A stretch of DNA of 35,170 nt from Bdellovibrio sp. (lineage in GTDB: Bacteria > Myxococcota > SpSt-1050), in NCBI GenBank assembly GCA_020725805.1, contig DYEF01000032.1:1-35170 (forward strand). The letters are read 5' to 3'. Made by a program: the position numbers and the translations under genes. Below are positions 22,982-32,063 of the stretch, piece by piece (positions within the stretch are counted from its first letter, which is position 1; each line of letters begins with the position of its first letter). Below the pieces are notes generated by a model, which was not told where the DNA came from, made no database searches, and worked only from the letters and a program-made list of their open reading frames with translations.

Positions 22982-24480
22982 TACTTTAACCCGGCATAAA
23001 ATATCTGTATCAACCTGTCTGCTGACGGCATAACCCTTGAAACAACAAATTCGGTATTGACCCCCAATACAATCATAAGAACCGCATAAGGAATCAGAAC
23101 CATATACTCCCTGAAACTCAGATCCTTCAGGTTCTGGTTTTCGGGGTTTATGTTCGGACCGAATATCACCTTCTGATAGACCCACAGCATATATACGGCA
23201 CCGAACAGCATACCTGTTGCGGCAATATATACAAAAATCCTGTGATACTCAGATGAGTTCTGCATAAACTCCGATGAATATGAACCAAAAAGTATCATAA
23301 ATTCACCTGCAAAACCGGAGGTAAAAGGAACTGCAACTGATGTCAGCGCTGCAATCATAAAGAAGACCGAAAAGGCAGGCATTACGGAGGCTATGCCGCC
23401 GTATTCAGATATGAGTCTCGTATGTCTGCGTTCGTAAAGAATTCCGACAATCAGAAAGAGCGTACCTGTCGAAAGGCCGTGGGATATCATCTGATATACG
23501 GCACCGCTTAGGGAAACCCTGCTCAGGGCAAAGAGACCAAGCACAATCAGACCCATATGTGAGACCGAAGAGTATGCGACGAGTTTCTTGATATCCTTCT
23601 GAACAAAAGAAGCCATTGCAGCATAGACGACACCGGTTACGGCAAGTATAAAGACTGCCGGAGCAAAAATCAGGGTTGCATTCGGAAAGAGCGGAATGAC
23701 AAATCTCAGCATTCCGTAGGTCCCCATTTTGAGAAGGATTGCCGCAAGGATTACAGAACCGCCTGTCGGTGCCTCCACGTGTGCATCGGGTAGCCACGTA
23801 TGAACCGGAAATAAAGGGACCTTTATGGCAAATGCCAGAAAGAACGCCCCGAAAAGTAATAACTGTTCCTTGACCGAAAAATTAGTCCCGTATATCTCGC
23901 TGACCGAGAAACTCCCCGCAGCGTTACCTATATAAAAAATACCGATAAGCATCAGGACAGAGCCGACCGAAGTGTATATCACAAACTTAAATGTGGCATA
24001 GACCCTGTTCTCTCCTCCCCACATTGCAATGATAAAATACATTGGTATCAGCATCGCCTCCCAGAAGAGGAAGAAGAGGACGAGGTCCAGCGCAAGGAAT
24101 GTCCCGAGCATTGCCGTTTCCAGAAAAAGCAGCATCATATAGTAGAGTTTTTCGTCTGTCTTTATGTAATTGAATGACGAGACAACAACTACCGGTACAG
24201 ATAATGTTGTAAGCAGAACCAGAAAGAGACTTATCCCGTCGACACCGGTATGGTAATAGATATTCAGCGGACCTATCCATCTGATAAGAGTCTCGAACTG
24301 GAATCCCGCATTGCTCCTGTCGAACAGTATTAGCATTAGAACAGATAATGCCAGCGGGACCAGCGACAAGATGAATGTAATATTCTTTATCAGTACCTTC
24401 TCATCCCGTGGTATAAAGAGAAGGATAAGCAGTCCTATGACCGGAGAAAATATTATATATGTAAGAAGTACCGATTCCAT
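22981..24480 (-). CDS. nuoM: NADH-quinone oxidoreductase subunit M
   Basis: This 499-residue integral membrane subunit of complex I is a proton-pumping antiporter homologue. Key blocks are LFWEAMLIPMYFIIAMWG, with the channel glutamate, and HTWLPDAHVEAPTGGSV followed by LLKMGTYG, with the lysines of the half-channels. The length matches E. coli NuoM (509). The ATG directly abuts the nuoL stop codon with no gap, and the stop overlaps nuoN by one base, so it is translated as part of a coupled series. Confidence 0.95.
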   Translation of the reverse strand: MESVLLTYIIFSPVIGLLILLFIPRDEKVLIKNITFILSLVPLALSVLMLILFDRSNAGFQFETLIRWIGPLNIYYHTGVDGISLFLVLLTTLSVPVVVVSSFNYIKTDEKLYYMMLLFLETAMLGTFLALDLVLFFLFWEAMLIPMYFIIAMWGGENRVYATFKFVIYTSVGSVLMLIGIFYIGNAAGSFSVSEIYGTNFSVKEQLLLFGAFFLAFAIKVPLFPVHTWLPDAHVEAPTGGSVILAAILLKMGTYGMLRFVIPLFPNATLIFAPAVFILAVTGVVYAAMASFVQKDIKKLVAYSSVSHMGLIVLGLFALSRVSLSGAVYQMISHGLSTGTLFLIVGILYERRHTRLISEYGGIASVMPAFSVFFMIAALTSVAVPFTSGFAGEFMILFGSYSSEFMQNSSEYHRIFVYIAATGMLFGAVYMLWVYQKVIFGPNINPENQNLKDLSFREYMVLIPYAVLMIVLGVNTEFVVSRVMPSADRLIQIFYAGLK

Positions 24481-26442
24481 CTACCTTCCCACCATAAAAT
24501 ATAGTATTATGCCCAGACCGGTTATGCCGATGCATATAATCTTATACAGATATCCGTTCTGAAAAACCCTTAGCACAAAACCTGTTACATATACAATCTT
24601 GACCAGCAGCCCTATAAAGACAAATTCGATGATAAAACGGTCGATCAGGCCATAAAGTCCCTTTGAAATATAAATATAAGGTCTGACTATAAGGAATTCA
24701 TAGATTTCGTCGATATAGTATTTTTTGTAAAGAAGATTATGCAACGGATAGAATTTACGGTTGAAGGATTCAACCACAGGTGATATCTGCTGGTAATACA
24801 GATACCTTCCCGAAAACCAGCCGGCAAATGCCACAGCCACGGATACGAATATCAGCAGAATCTCTGTAGATACATCGGAACTTACCGAACCAAAGGAGGC
24901 TATGGACGGTTCAAGTATTCGTTGAAATGTATTAGTTAAGTGTATGTTTTTAATGAATATTTTGGCAGGCATTTCCATAATATGTGCAATTCCTCCGCCC
25001 ATCCCGAAAGGACCCGAAATAGCAAACAGGATTGTCAGGATATATAGCGGGACAATCATTATGCGGGGAGATTCGTGAGGATGTTTCTCGCCCTTATAGT
25101 CACCCGAAAATACCTTAAAATAGAGCCTTGCAATATAGAATGCCGTCATAAACGAGGTCAGAAGAAGCATTATATAGGCAATCTTGGGGGCAAAATGTGC
25201 AGCCGGATTTTCGTTTATGAACACCTTATAAAGAATCTCATCCTTCGAAAAGAAGGCAGAGAACGGGGGTATTCCAGCAATCGTAAGGGAGGCAAGCCAG
25301 AACATAAGTGATGTATGCGGAAGATGTCTTTCGAGCCCGCCCATACGGTTTATATCCTGTTCTCCGGATAAGGCGTGGATGACGGAACCGGCAAGCAGAA
25401 AGAGTGCAGCCTTGAAGAATGCATGCGTTATCAGATGAAACATAGCGGCACTGAAGGCAAATGCTCCCGCCGCCGCAAACATAAATCCCAGCTGGCTTAT
25501 CGTCGAATATGCAAGAATCTTCTTTATATCGTTCTGTGTTGTGGCAATCGTAGCGGAAAAGAGGGCTGTAAATGAGCCTGTGAGCATAATTACTGCGAGT
25601 GTCATATCCGACATCATAAAAAGGCTTCCCAGACGTGTAATCATATACACACCCGCCGTAACCATCGTAGCGGCATGAATGAGGGCTGAGACAGGTGTCG
25701 GACCTGCCATTGCATCGGGGAGCCAGACATACAGAGGAATCTGGGCGGATTTGCCGGTTGCACCTATAAATAGCAGCAATGTAACGGCAAAAGCCGTCAT
25801 CTCAGGTATTTTATACGAGTTTGCATTTATGCTGATAAATGAGGCGGAATTGAAGTATCCCAGAATCAGGAATATCCCTATAATGAATGCAAGGTCGCCG
25901 ATTCTGTTGACTATGAAGGCCTTCCTGCCGGCATTAGCCTTCTCTTCCTCCGAGAACCAGAAACCAATTAAAAGATATGAACAGAGTCCGACGCCCTCCC
26001 ATCCCACAAACATCAGCACAATATTCTCTGCCATCACAAGAATGAGCATAAAACCTACGAAGAGATTCAGATACGAGAAGTACCTGTTGACTCCCCTGTC
26101 ACCACCCATATAACCGATAGAGTAGAAATGTATAAGAGCGGAGACTCCGGTAACCATCAGAGCCATAATCAGCGAAAGTCTGTCTGCGATAAAAGAGATA
26201 CCGGCATTGAAATCACCCAGAAAGAGCCATGGTGCCACCTGAACCACATAAGGTATTCTGATGGCATTCCCCGCGGCTATATATACAACCGCAAAGAGCA
26301 GAAAGGAGAACGTAATTGTACAGGAAGCAATGATACCCGAGATTTTTCTGGGCATATATCTTACCAGCAGTCCGTTTGTCAGCGCACCGGCAAACGGCAG
26401 CAGAACGGCAATAACCAGAAGGCTGGACAACTTATCAGTCAT
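24481..26442 (-). CDS. nuoL: NADH-quinone oxidoreductase subunit L
   Basis: This 653-residue protein is the distal proton-pumping subunit of complex I, with the long lateral helix at the C-terminus. Conserved features are the glutamate in MFVGWEGVGLCSYLLIGFW and the block WLPDAMAGPTPVSALIHAATMVTAGVYMI. The length agrees with E. coli NuoL (613) plus a slightly longer C-terminal segment. Its ATG overlaps the nuoK stop by one base (TGATG). Nothing unusual is seen in the sequence. Confidence 0.95.
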   Translation of the reverse strand: MTDKLSSLLVIAVLLPFAGALTNGLLVRYMPRKISGIIASCTITFSFLLFAVVYIAAGNAIRIPYVVQVAPWLFLGDFNAGISFIADRLSLIMALMVTGVSALIHFYSIGYMGGDRGVNRYFSYLNLFVGFMLILVMAENIVLMFVGWEGVGLCSYLLIGFWFSEEEKANAGRKAFIVNRIGDLAFIIGIFLILGYFNSASFISINANSYKIPEMTAFAVTLLLFIGATGKSAQIPLYVWLPDAMAGPTPVSALIHAATMVTAGVYMITRLGSLFMMSDMTLAVIMLTGSFTALFSATIATTQNDIKKILAYSTISQLGFMFAAAGAFAFSAAMFHLITHAFFKAALFLLAGSVIHALSGEQDINRMGGLERHLPHTSLMFWLASLTIAGIPPFSAFFSKDEILYKVFINENPAAHFAPKIAYIMLLLTSFMTAFYIARLYFKVFSGDYKGEKHPHESPRIMIVPLYILTILFAISGPFGMGGGIAHIMEMPAKIFIKNIHLTNTFQRILEPSIASFGSVSSDVSTEILLIFVSVAVAFAGWFSGRYLYYQQISPVVESFNRKFYPLHNLLYKKYYIDEIYEFLIVRPYIYISKGLYGLIDRFIIEFVFIGLLVKIVYVTGFVLRVFQNGYLYKIICIGITGLGIILYFMVGR

Positions 26443-26738
26443 CAGTTCCTGAGCTCCCTTATATCATTACTCTTAACCGAGCCAAATATCCTGAACATAG
26501 CCACAACGACCGAAAGACCTATTGCCATTTCACACGCAGCAATAAGCATAATCACAAGCGTAATGAACTCTCCCGAATAGTTATTATAAAACCTCGAATA
26601 GGTAACAAACATAATACCTGCGGCATTCAGCATAAATTCTATGCCCATCAGAACCACAATCAGGTTCCTTCTCACGATTACGGTAATCAATCCGATAAAA
26701 AAGAGAATAAGTGATAAAACAATATACTGGTAAATCAT
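26442..26738 (-). CDS. nuoK: NADH-quinone oxidoreductase subunit K
   Basis: This 98-residue, three-helix membrane subunit sits in the proton path between the antiporter modules and NuoJ. The two conserved membrane glutamates are present, in GIEFMLNAAG (second helix) and AACEMAIGLSVV (third helix). Length is standard (about 100). Its ATG directly follows the nuoJ stop. Confidence 0.95.
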   Translation of the reverse strand: MIYQYIVLSLILFFIGLITVIVRRNLIVVLMGIEFMLNAAGIMFVTYSRFYNNYSGEFITLVIMLIAACEMAIGLSVVVAMFRIFGSVKSNDIRELRN

Positions 26739-27221
26739 TTAAGACTTCCTCTTTGCAACAAGAATTGCAGACATAATGCTTACAATCAGAATCACCGAGA
26801 GTGCCTCGATGTGGAGCAGATAATCGCTTACCATCAATCTGCCGAGTTCCGAAGTATCCGAGAGGGCGACTCTGCTGCTACCCGAAAACCTGACAATACG
26901 AATCAGGATATAAATGGTATATAGTACAGAAATAACCGCAAGTGATTTTGTAAATAATCCGTGTACAGGAAGTTCATACTTCTTCTGCTCATCTATCATC
27001 ATTATTGCAAATACTATAAGGACTGCAACTGCCCCCGAATAGAGGAATATCTGTGCAAGAGCCAGAAAGGGGGAAGAGAGTGAGAGATAAATACCGGCCG
27101 TAGCAACGAATGCCAGAAGGAGCCCCATAGCGCTGCCGACAGTATTTTTCGAAAAGAGCATAATGAAACCGCCCGATAAGGCCAGAACTGCCGACATATA
27201 AAAAAGCAGGGCCGAACTCAT
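26739..27221 (-). CDS. nuoJ: NADH-quinone oxidoreductase subunit J
   Basis: This 160-residue membrane subunit of complex I has five predicted helices. The third contains the family block ALAQIFLYSGAVAVLIVFAIMM. It overlaps nuoF by four bases (ATGA). In the common gene order nuoG, nuoH and nuoI lie between F and J; here they are absent, and nuoJ is coupled directly to nuoF. Confidence 0.93.
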   Translation of the reverse strand: MSSALLFYMSAVLALSGGFIMLFSKNTVGSAMGLLLAFVATAGIYLSLSSPFLALAQIFLYSGAVAVLIVFAIMMIDEQKKYELPVHGLFTKSLAVISVLYTIYILIRIVRFSGSSRVALSDTSELGRLMVSDYLLHIEALSVILIVSIMSAILVAKRKS

Positions 27222-28516
27222 ACCATAGACCTCCCCTCGAGCACAGGCGCAAGCGGCAGATTGTCGAAATAACAGCCCTTTCTTTTGATATGCTCTTCGA
27301 ACTCCTCCCTGAATTTCGTAACGATAGATATTGCCGGCATTGCAGCGGCATCTCCGAGCGGGCAGATAGTATTACCCAGAATATTTTCGGATACCTCGAG
27401 CAAAAGGTCGATATCCTTTGGCTCTGCCTCACCCTTCTCTATCCGTCTTGTAATCTTGTATATCCATGGGCAGCCTTCACGGCAGGGTGTACACTGACCA
27501 CAGGACTCATCGGCATAGAATTCGAGGAGGCTTTCGAGAGCTCTTACCATACAGGTCCTGTCATCCATAACTATTATTGCCCCCGAACCCAGCATAGAAC
27601 CGATCTTCTTTACACAATCGAAGTCCATATTTACATTACATTCATCTGCTTTTATTACCGGCGTTGAAGACCCTCCGGGAAGAACAGCCTTCAGATTTCT
27701 GCCCGATACAATGCCGCCTGCATAATCAAAAATAATATCCCTGAGATTCGTCCCCATAGGAAGTTCGAAAAGCCCCGGTTTTTTTACATGTCCGCTGACG
27801 CAGTATAGTTTCGTACCGCCGTCCGTCGGAGACCCCAGCGAGAGGAATTTCTCCGCACCAAGCTCAAATATCGCAGGGACAAGCGCAATGGTTTCGACAT
27901 TATTCACTACAGTCGGGCTCTTATAAAGTCCGGAGACTGCCGGAAAAGGTGGTCTCAGTCTCGGTCTGCCTGCCTTACCTTCGACAGATTCTATAAGTGC
28001 GGTCTCCTCACCGCATATATACGCACCGGCACCGCGAATCAGATGAATTCTTAGATTATGTTTTGAGCCCAGTATACCCCTGCCAAGAAATCCCCTCTGC
28101 TCTGCCTCTTCAATGGCAGACTTTAGCCTCTCATAAGCCTTCTGAAACTCACCTCTTATATATACGAAGGCAGTTTCAGCCCTTATGGCATAGGAGGCGA
28201 TGATAATTCCTTCAATGAGCATATGAGGGGAACGTTCCATAATATATCTGTCCTTGAATGTCCCCGGCTCGCCCTCGTCGGCATTTATAACCAGATAATG
28301 AGGTTTATTATCATCGGGGACGAATGACCACTTCTGTCCTGCAGGGAAACCCGCTCCCCCGCGTCCTCTGAGTTTGGCCTTCTTTACCTCCTCAATAATC
28401 TCCTGAGGTCTGAGCGCAAGTGCCTTTTTTGCAGACTGATAGCCGCCGGATTTCAAAGCAACATCTATACTATGGGAATCCTTTTCATCCCAGTATTTTG
28501 TCAATATCCTTACCAC
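27218..28516 (-). CDS. nuoF: NADH-quinone oxidoreductase subunit F (NADH/FMN-binding)
   Basis: This 432-residue protein binds NADH, FMN and one [4Fe-4S] cluster, and carries out the first electron transfer in complex I. The glycine loop GRGGAGFPAG (51-60), the FMN site GAGAYICGEETALIESVEG (163-180) and the cluster ligands Cys339, 342 and 345 (SCGQCTPCREG) and Cys385 (NTICPLGDA) are all present. It starts with GTG, with AAGGA eight bases upstream, inside the 3' end of nuoE (32-base overlap). The C-terminus is of typical length. There is no HydB/HoxF-like N- or C-terminal fusion, so it belongs to a standard diaphorase module. Confidence 0.95.
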   Translation of the reverse strand: MVRILTKYWDEKDSHSIDVALKSGGYQSAKKALALRPQEIIEEVKKAKLRGRGGAGFPAGQKWSFVPDDNKPHYLVINADEGEPGTFKDRYIMERSPHMLIEGIIIASYAIRAETAFVYIRGEFQKAYERLKSAIEEAEQRGFLGRGILGSKHNLRIHLIRGAGAYICGEETALIESVEGKAGRPRLRPPFPAVSGLYKSPTVVNNVETIALVPAIFELGAEKFLSLGSPTDGGTKLYCVSGHVKKPGLFELPMGTNLRDIIFDYAGGIVSGRNLKAVLPGGSSTPVIKADECNVNMDFDCVKKIGSMLGSGAIIVMDDRTCMVRALESLLEFYADESCGQCTPCREGCPWIYKITRRIEKGEAEPKDIDLLLEVSENILGNTICPLGDAAAMPAISIVTKFREEFEEHIKRKGCYFDNLPLAPVLEGRSMV

Positions 28517-28979
28517 TCTTTATTCCTTCGATTATGGCATCGATCTTTTCAAAGTTGAGGTTTTCGAACAATACATTATTTATCAGCATTGCCGGAGCCG
28601 TCCCGCAGGAACCCAGACACCCTACTCTATTAACCGAAAATTCATTCTTTCCGCCTCCGCTTCCCGGCTGGGAGAGTCTCCTTTTCAGATAATCGTAGAT
28701 ATGTTCACTCCCCAGAAGCGAACAGGATATCGAACTGCAGACCTCGATTCTGTACCTTGCCTGAGCTTTTTCGGTAAAGAAGTGATAGAAACGGGCGGCA
28801 GAGAGAATCTTTACAGGCGGGATATTAAGATTTCTCGAAATCTCCTCAATTATATCATCATCGACCCTGCCATACTTCTCCTGCGCAAATCTGAGTGCGG
28901 GCATAATAATCGTACTCTTTTCTGCAAAAACACTCTTCAGCTCACTGATATAATTTTTTAGCTCAGTATTATTTTCCAT
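28485..28979 (-). CDS. nuoE: NADH-quinone oxidoreductase subunit E ([2Fe-2S])
   Basis: This 164-residue protein is the thioredoxin-like subunit holding the [2Fe-2S] cluster N1a next to NuoF. The four ligands are Cys81 and Cys86 (CSSISC), and Cys121 and Cys125 (CLGSC). The N-terminal helical bundle carries the usual LPALRFAQEKYG-like segment (MPALRFAQEKYG). It is the first gene of the nuo unit. No Shine-Dalgarno precedes the ATG, and the promoter at 28992-29020 predicts a leader of only about six bases, so the mRNA may be leaderless. Confidence 0.95.
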   Translation of the reverse strand: MENNTELKNYISELKSVFAEKSTIIMPALRFAQEKYGRVDDDIIEEISRNLNIPPVKILSAARFYHFFTEKAQARYRIEVCSSISCSLLGSEHIYDYLKRRLSQPGSGGGKNEFSVNRVGCLGSCGTAPAMLINNVLFENLNFEKIDAIIEGIKSGKDIDKILG

Positions 28980-28991
28980 AAAATCAGAAAG

Positions 28992-29020
28992 TTTTTAGTT
29001 TATTTCAAAGGCGATGTCAA
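28992..29020 (-). promoter_or_regulatory. Promoter of the nuoEFJKLMN operon
   Basis: TTGACA (29020-29015, perfect) and TAAAAA (28997-28992) are 17 bases apart on the minus strand. The spacer starts TCGCCTTTGAAA, similar to the spacer of the promoter at 13911-13939. The predicted start near 28985 is about six bases before the nuoE ATG. Confidence 0.5.
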
Positions 29021-29115
29021 ATAAAAATATGAAATATACAACATAAACAAGGCATTTTCTCTTTACCAGATACCTAAAATATATCCGGACCCGTTCTGTG
29101 GTCCGTGAACTATGT

Positions 29116-29282
29116 ACTATGGACTATTAAAAGGATATTGAGTAGGCAAAGCCGTACCGAAATGTCCATTTTAAGTGGTAGCTTCGATACGCTAACGCTA
29201 CTCAGCCACCTTAATAGTCCTATCGCCTTCAGCACTTCAGTCTTCAGCACTAAAAACCTATAGACAATGGACTGTGGACTAT
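29116..29282. repeat. Short direct repeats around the palindrome
   Basis: ACTATGGACTAT (29116-29127) and ACTGTGGACTAT (29271-29282) differ by one base and lie on either side of the palindromic element. A second pair, CTTCAGCACT, occurs at 29227-29236 and 29242-29251. The rest of the 315-base gap (28980-29294) holds only the nuo promoter; no gene is seen. Confidence 0.55.
29121..29220. mobile_element. MITE-like imperfect palindrome in the nuoE-ppdK gap
   Basis: A 100-base non-coding unit has perfect 10-base terminal inverted repeats, GGACTATTAA (29121-29130) and TTAATAGTCC (29211-29220). A second matched pair, TGAGTAG (29139-29145) and CTACTCA (29198-29204), lies inside, with partly matching arms between. 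TAT flanks both ends, a possible 3-base target duplication. It encodes no protein. It could be a non-autonomous mobile element or a REP-like hairpin, and may also serve as a transcription barrier between ppdK and nuoE. Confidence 0.5.
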
Positions 29283-29294
29283 AAAACTATCACT

Positions 29295-32042
29295 CTATCT
29301 TTTTTTCTTCTTCTTTTTGGAAGGCATATCATACTTTACAACAGCCTGAGCCGCAGCCAGTCTTGCAATAGGCACTCTGTAAGGGGAGCAGGAGACATAA
29401 TTCATCCCTACTCTGTGACAGAACTCCACAGATGAAGGCTCACCGCCATGTTCGCCGCATATTCCTACCTTGAGCGCCGGACGCACCTTTCTGCCTCTCT
29501 CGATACCAATCTGAATCAGTTCTCCTACCGCCTCCTGATCCAGTATTGCAAACGGGTCATTCTCAAGAATCTTTCTTTCAATATATTCGGGCACAAACGC
29601 TCCGATATCATCTCTTGAAAAACCAAATGTCATCTGCGTAAGGTCATTTGTCCCGTAAGAGAAGAATTCTGCAACCTCTGCTATCTTGCCGGCGGTGAGT
29701 GCCGCTCTCGGTATCTCAATCATTGTCCCGAACATATACGGAATCTTTCTGAGATTATATTTTTTGAGGACTTCCCTGTAAACCCTCTCTACAATCTCTT
29801 TCTGGTTTTTCAGTTCCGTTACAACAGAAACGACAGGAATCATTATTTCGGGGAATACCTTTCTGCCTTCTTTCAGAAGTTCCGCCGTCGACTCGAATAT
29901 GGCTCTTACCCACGCCTCTGTAATCTCACTGTAAGTAATACCAAGTCTGACTCCCCTGTGTCCCATCATAGGATTGGATTCGTGAAGCTCCTCTGCTCTC
30001 TTGTCAAACTCCCCGATACTGATTCCCAGACTGTCCGCAAGTCTTTTACGCTCGTCCTCCCTGCTGGGTATGAATTCGTGAAGAGGCGGGTCGAGAAGTC
30101 TTATTGTTACCGGTTTGTTCTCCATAACCTCGAGGGTTCCCTTGATATTCTGCTTGATGAAAGGATACAGTTTGCCAAGAGCAGCCTCTCTCTCCTCCTT
30201 CGTCTTCGATGAAATCATCTTTCTGAGATAAAAGAGAGGTTCCTCGGAGCCCTTCCCGTAAAACATATGTTCGGTTCTGAAAAGACCGATTCCCTCTGCA
30301 CCAAATTCTATTGCCTTGGCAGCATCTTCCGGTGTATCCGCATTTGTCCTGACCCTGAGTTTTCTGATTGAATCAACAACCTTCATAAATCCTACAAAAT
30401 TCGGATTTTCCGTATCACGAACCATATTCATTTTGCCGGCATATACATTACCTTTACTGCCGTTGAGAGTAATATAATCTCCTTCATTGTATCTGTTTTC
30501 ACCTATGATGAGCACCTTTGCCTCTGAATCGACTTTAAGGGCGCTGCACCCGACGACACAGCATTTTCCCCAGCCTCTGGCAACGAGTGCGGCGTGACTC
30601 GTCATACCGCCTCTTGCAGTCAGAATTCCGACTGCCGCCCTCATTCCTTCCACGTCTTCAGGATTAGTCTCCTCTCTCACAAGTATTACCTTCCTGCCCT
30701 GTTTAGTCCACTCGACGGCGTCCTGTGCTGTAAATACTATCTGACCCGTTGCGCCGCCGGGACCTGCCGGAAGACCCTTTGCAACAGGTTTTACCTTCTT
30801 CTCCTCCTCGGGGTCAACAACCGGATGTAAAAGTTCATCAAGCTGTGACGGGGAGACTCTTGTTACAAGTGTGTATTGATCTATGAGCTTCTCCCTGAAC
30901 ATATCCATTGCGATATTCAGTGCCGCCTTTCCCGTCCTCTTACCGACTCTGACCTGAAGCATCCAGAGTTTGCCTTCCTGAATGGTAAATTCTATATCCA
31001 GCATATCCCTGAAATACTTTTCAAGCCTGTCCCTTATATCGGATAACTGTCTGTAGACCTCCGGCATATACTCTTCGAGTGTAGGTAAGTCCCTGTTATG
31101 TTCGCTCGATGACTCTTTGTTTAAGGGATTCGGTGTCCTGATTCCTGCAACCACATCCTCGCCCTGTGCATTCGGAAGCCATTCGCCGTAGAAGAAATTC
31201 TCCCCGGTTGCCGCATTGCGTGTAAATGCTACCCCTGTTGCCGAATTATTACCCATATTTCCGAAAGCCATTGCCTGAACGTTTACTGCCGTACCCCAGT
31301 CATCAGGTATCCCCTCGATTCTTCTGTATGCAACTGCCCTCTTCCCGTTCCAGCTTGCAAAAACTGCTCCGATTGCCCCGTTCAGCTGCTCCATAGCGTT
31401 GTCGGGGAATTCCCTGCCCAGAACCTCCTTTACCCTTACCTTGAACTTTTCACAGAGAGCCTGCAGTTCCTCAGCCGGTATATCTGCATCAGTCTTATAT
31501 CCCCTGCTCTCCTTAAGTTCGTGCAGCATTCTGTCGAGCTGAACTCTTATACCCTGTCCGTCCTTCGGTTCGATGCCCGCTGCCTTTTCCATAACGACAT
31601 CAGAATACATCATAATCAGTCTTCTGTAAGCGTCGTATACAAATCTTGCATTATTCGTCTTGTTGATGAGACCCGGAATCGTCTTACTGCAAAGACCCAC
31701 ATTGAGGACGGTCTCCATCATTCCCGGCATAGATTTGCGTGCCCCTGACCTGACCGAGACAAGGAGCGGATTCGAGGCATCTCCGAATTTTGCGCCCATA
31801 GTCGTCTCTATGTGCCTTATCCCGCTTTCGATCTGAGGCCTGAGTTCCTTGGGAAATTTCCTTCCGAGTTTATAATAAAGCGTGCAGACCTCGGTGGTTA
31901 TAGTAAATCCGGCCGGAACGGGAATCTTCAGTTTTGCCATTTCTGCAAGACCTGCGCCCTTCCCGCCAAGCAGATTCTTCATCTTCTCCGAACCCTCTGT
32001 CTTCTTTCCGCCAAAGAGGTAAACCATCTTGATTTTTGCCAT
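29295..32042 (-). CDS. ppdK: Pyruvate, phosphate dikinase
   Basis: This 915-residue enzyme interconverts pyruvate + ATP + Pi with phosphoenolpyruvate + AMP + PPi in the cytoplasm, serving gluconeogenesis or PPi-dependent glycolysis. The nucleotide-binding domain begins GGKGAGLAEM (26-35). The swivelling phosphohistidine domain has GGMTSHAALVARG with catalytic His483. The C-terminal PEP/pyruvate barrel has GTNDLTQMTFGFSRDD and GICGEHGGEPSSV. The start has AGGAGG seven bases upstream and follows glyS by 21 bases, so it is co-transcribed with glyQ-glyS, an order seen in deltaproteobacteria. The protein ends in SKKKKKKR, an extra basic tail not needed for the fold. A regulatory kinase (PDRP) is not in the window. 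Confidence 0.97.
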   Translation of the reverse strand: MAKIKMVYLFGGKKTEGSEKMKNLLGGKGAGLAEMAKLKIPVPAGFTITTEVCTLYYKLGRKFPKELRPQIESGIRHIETTMGAKFGDASNPLLVSVRSGARKSMPGMMETVLNVGLCSKTIPGLINKTNNARFVYDAYRRLIMMYSDVVMEKAAGIEPKDGQGIRVQLDRMLHELKESRGYKTDADIPAEELQALCEKFKVRVKEVLGREFPDNAMEQLNGAIGAVFASWNGKRAVAYRRIEGIPDDWGTAVNVQAMAFGNMGNNSATGVAFTRNAATGENFFYGEWLPNAQGEDVVAGIRTPNPLNKESSSEHNRDLPTLEEYMPEVYRQLSDIRDRLEKYFRDMLDIEFTIQEGKLWMLQVRVGKRTGKAALNIAMDMFREKLIDQYTLVTRVSPSQLDELLHPVVDPEEEKKVKPVAKGLPAGPGGATGQIVFTAQDAVEWTKQGRKVILVREETNPEDVEGMRAAVGILTARGGMTSHAALVARGWGKCCVVGCSALKVDSEAKVLIIGENRYNEGDYITLNGSKGNVYAGKMNMVRDTENPNFVGFMKVVDSIRKLRVRTNADTPEDAAKAIEFGAEGIGLFRTEHMFYGKGSEEPLFYLRKMISSKTKEEREAALGKLYPFIKQNIKGTLEVMENKPVTIRLLDPPLHEFIPSREDERKRLADSLGISIGEFDKRAEELHESNPMMGHRGVRLGITYSEITEAWVRAIFESTAELLKEGRKVFPEIMIPVVSVVTELKNQKEIVERVYREVLKKYNLRKIPYMFGTMIEIPRAALTAGKIAEVAEFFSYGTNDLTQMTFGFSRDDIGAFVPEYIERKILENDPFAILDQEAVGELIQIGIERGRKVRPALKVGICGEHGGEPSSVEFCHRVGMNYVSCSPYRVPIARLAAAQAVVKYDMPSKKKKKKR

Positions 32043-32063
32043 ATATTCCTCCTGAAAAATCGT

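Noticed and set aside
22979-23185. Extra 68 codons at the start of the nuoN frame
   Set aside because: They lie inside nuoM, encode a non-hydrophobic sequence, and the ATG at 22981 in the TAATG junction starts the first membrane helix.
26128-26580. A 150-codon plus-strand frame opposite nuoL/nuoK
   Set aside because: It is antisense to conserved complex I coding sequence, with a low-complexity product and no start signals.
29250-29285. TATAG...CTATA hairpin followed by TTTTT after ppdK
   Set aside because: A 5-bp AT-only stem with a long loop is not convincing as a terminator; the sequence is better explained as part of the repeat cluster.
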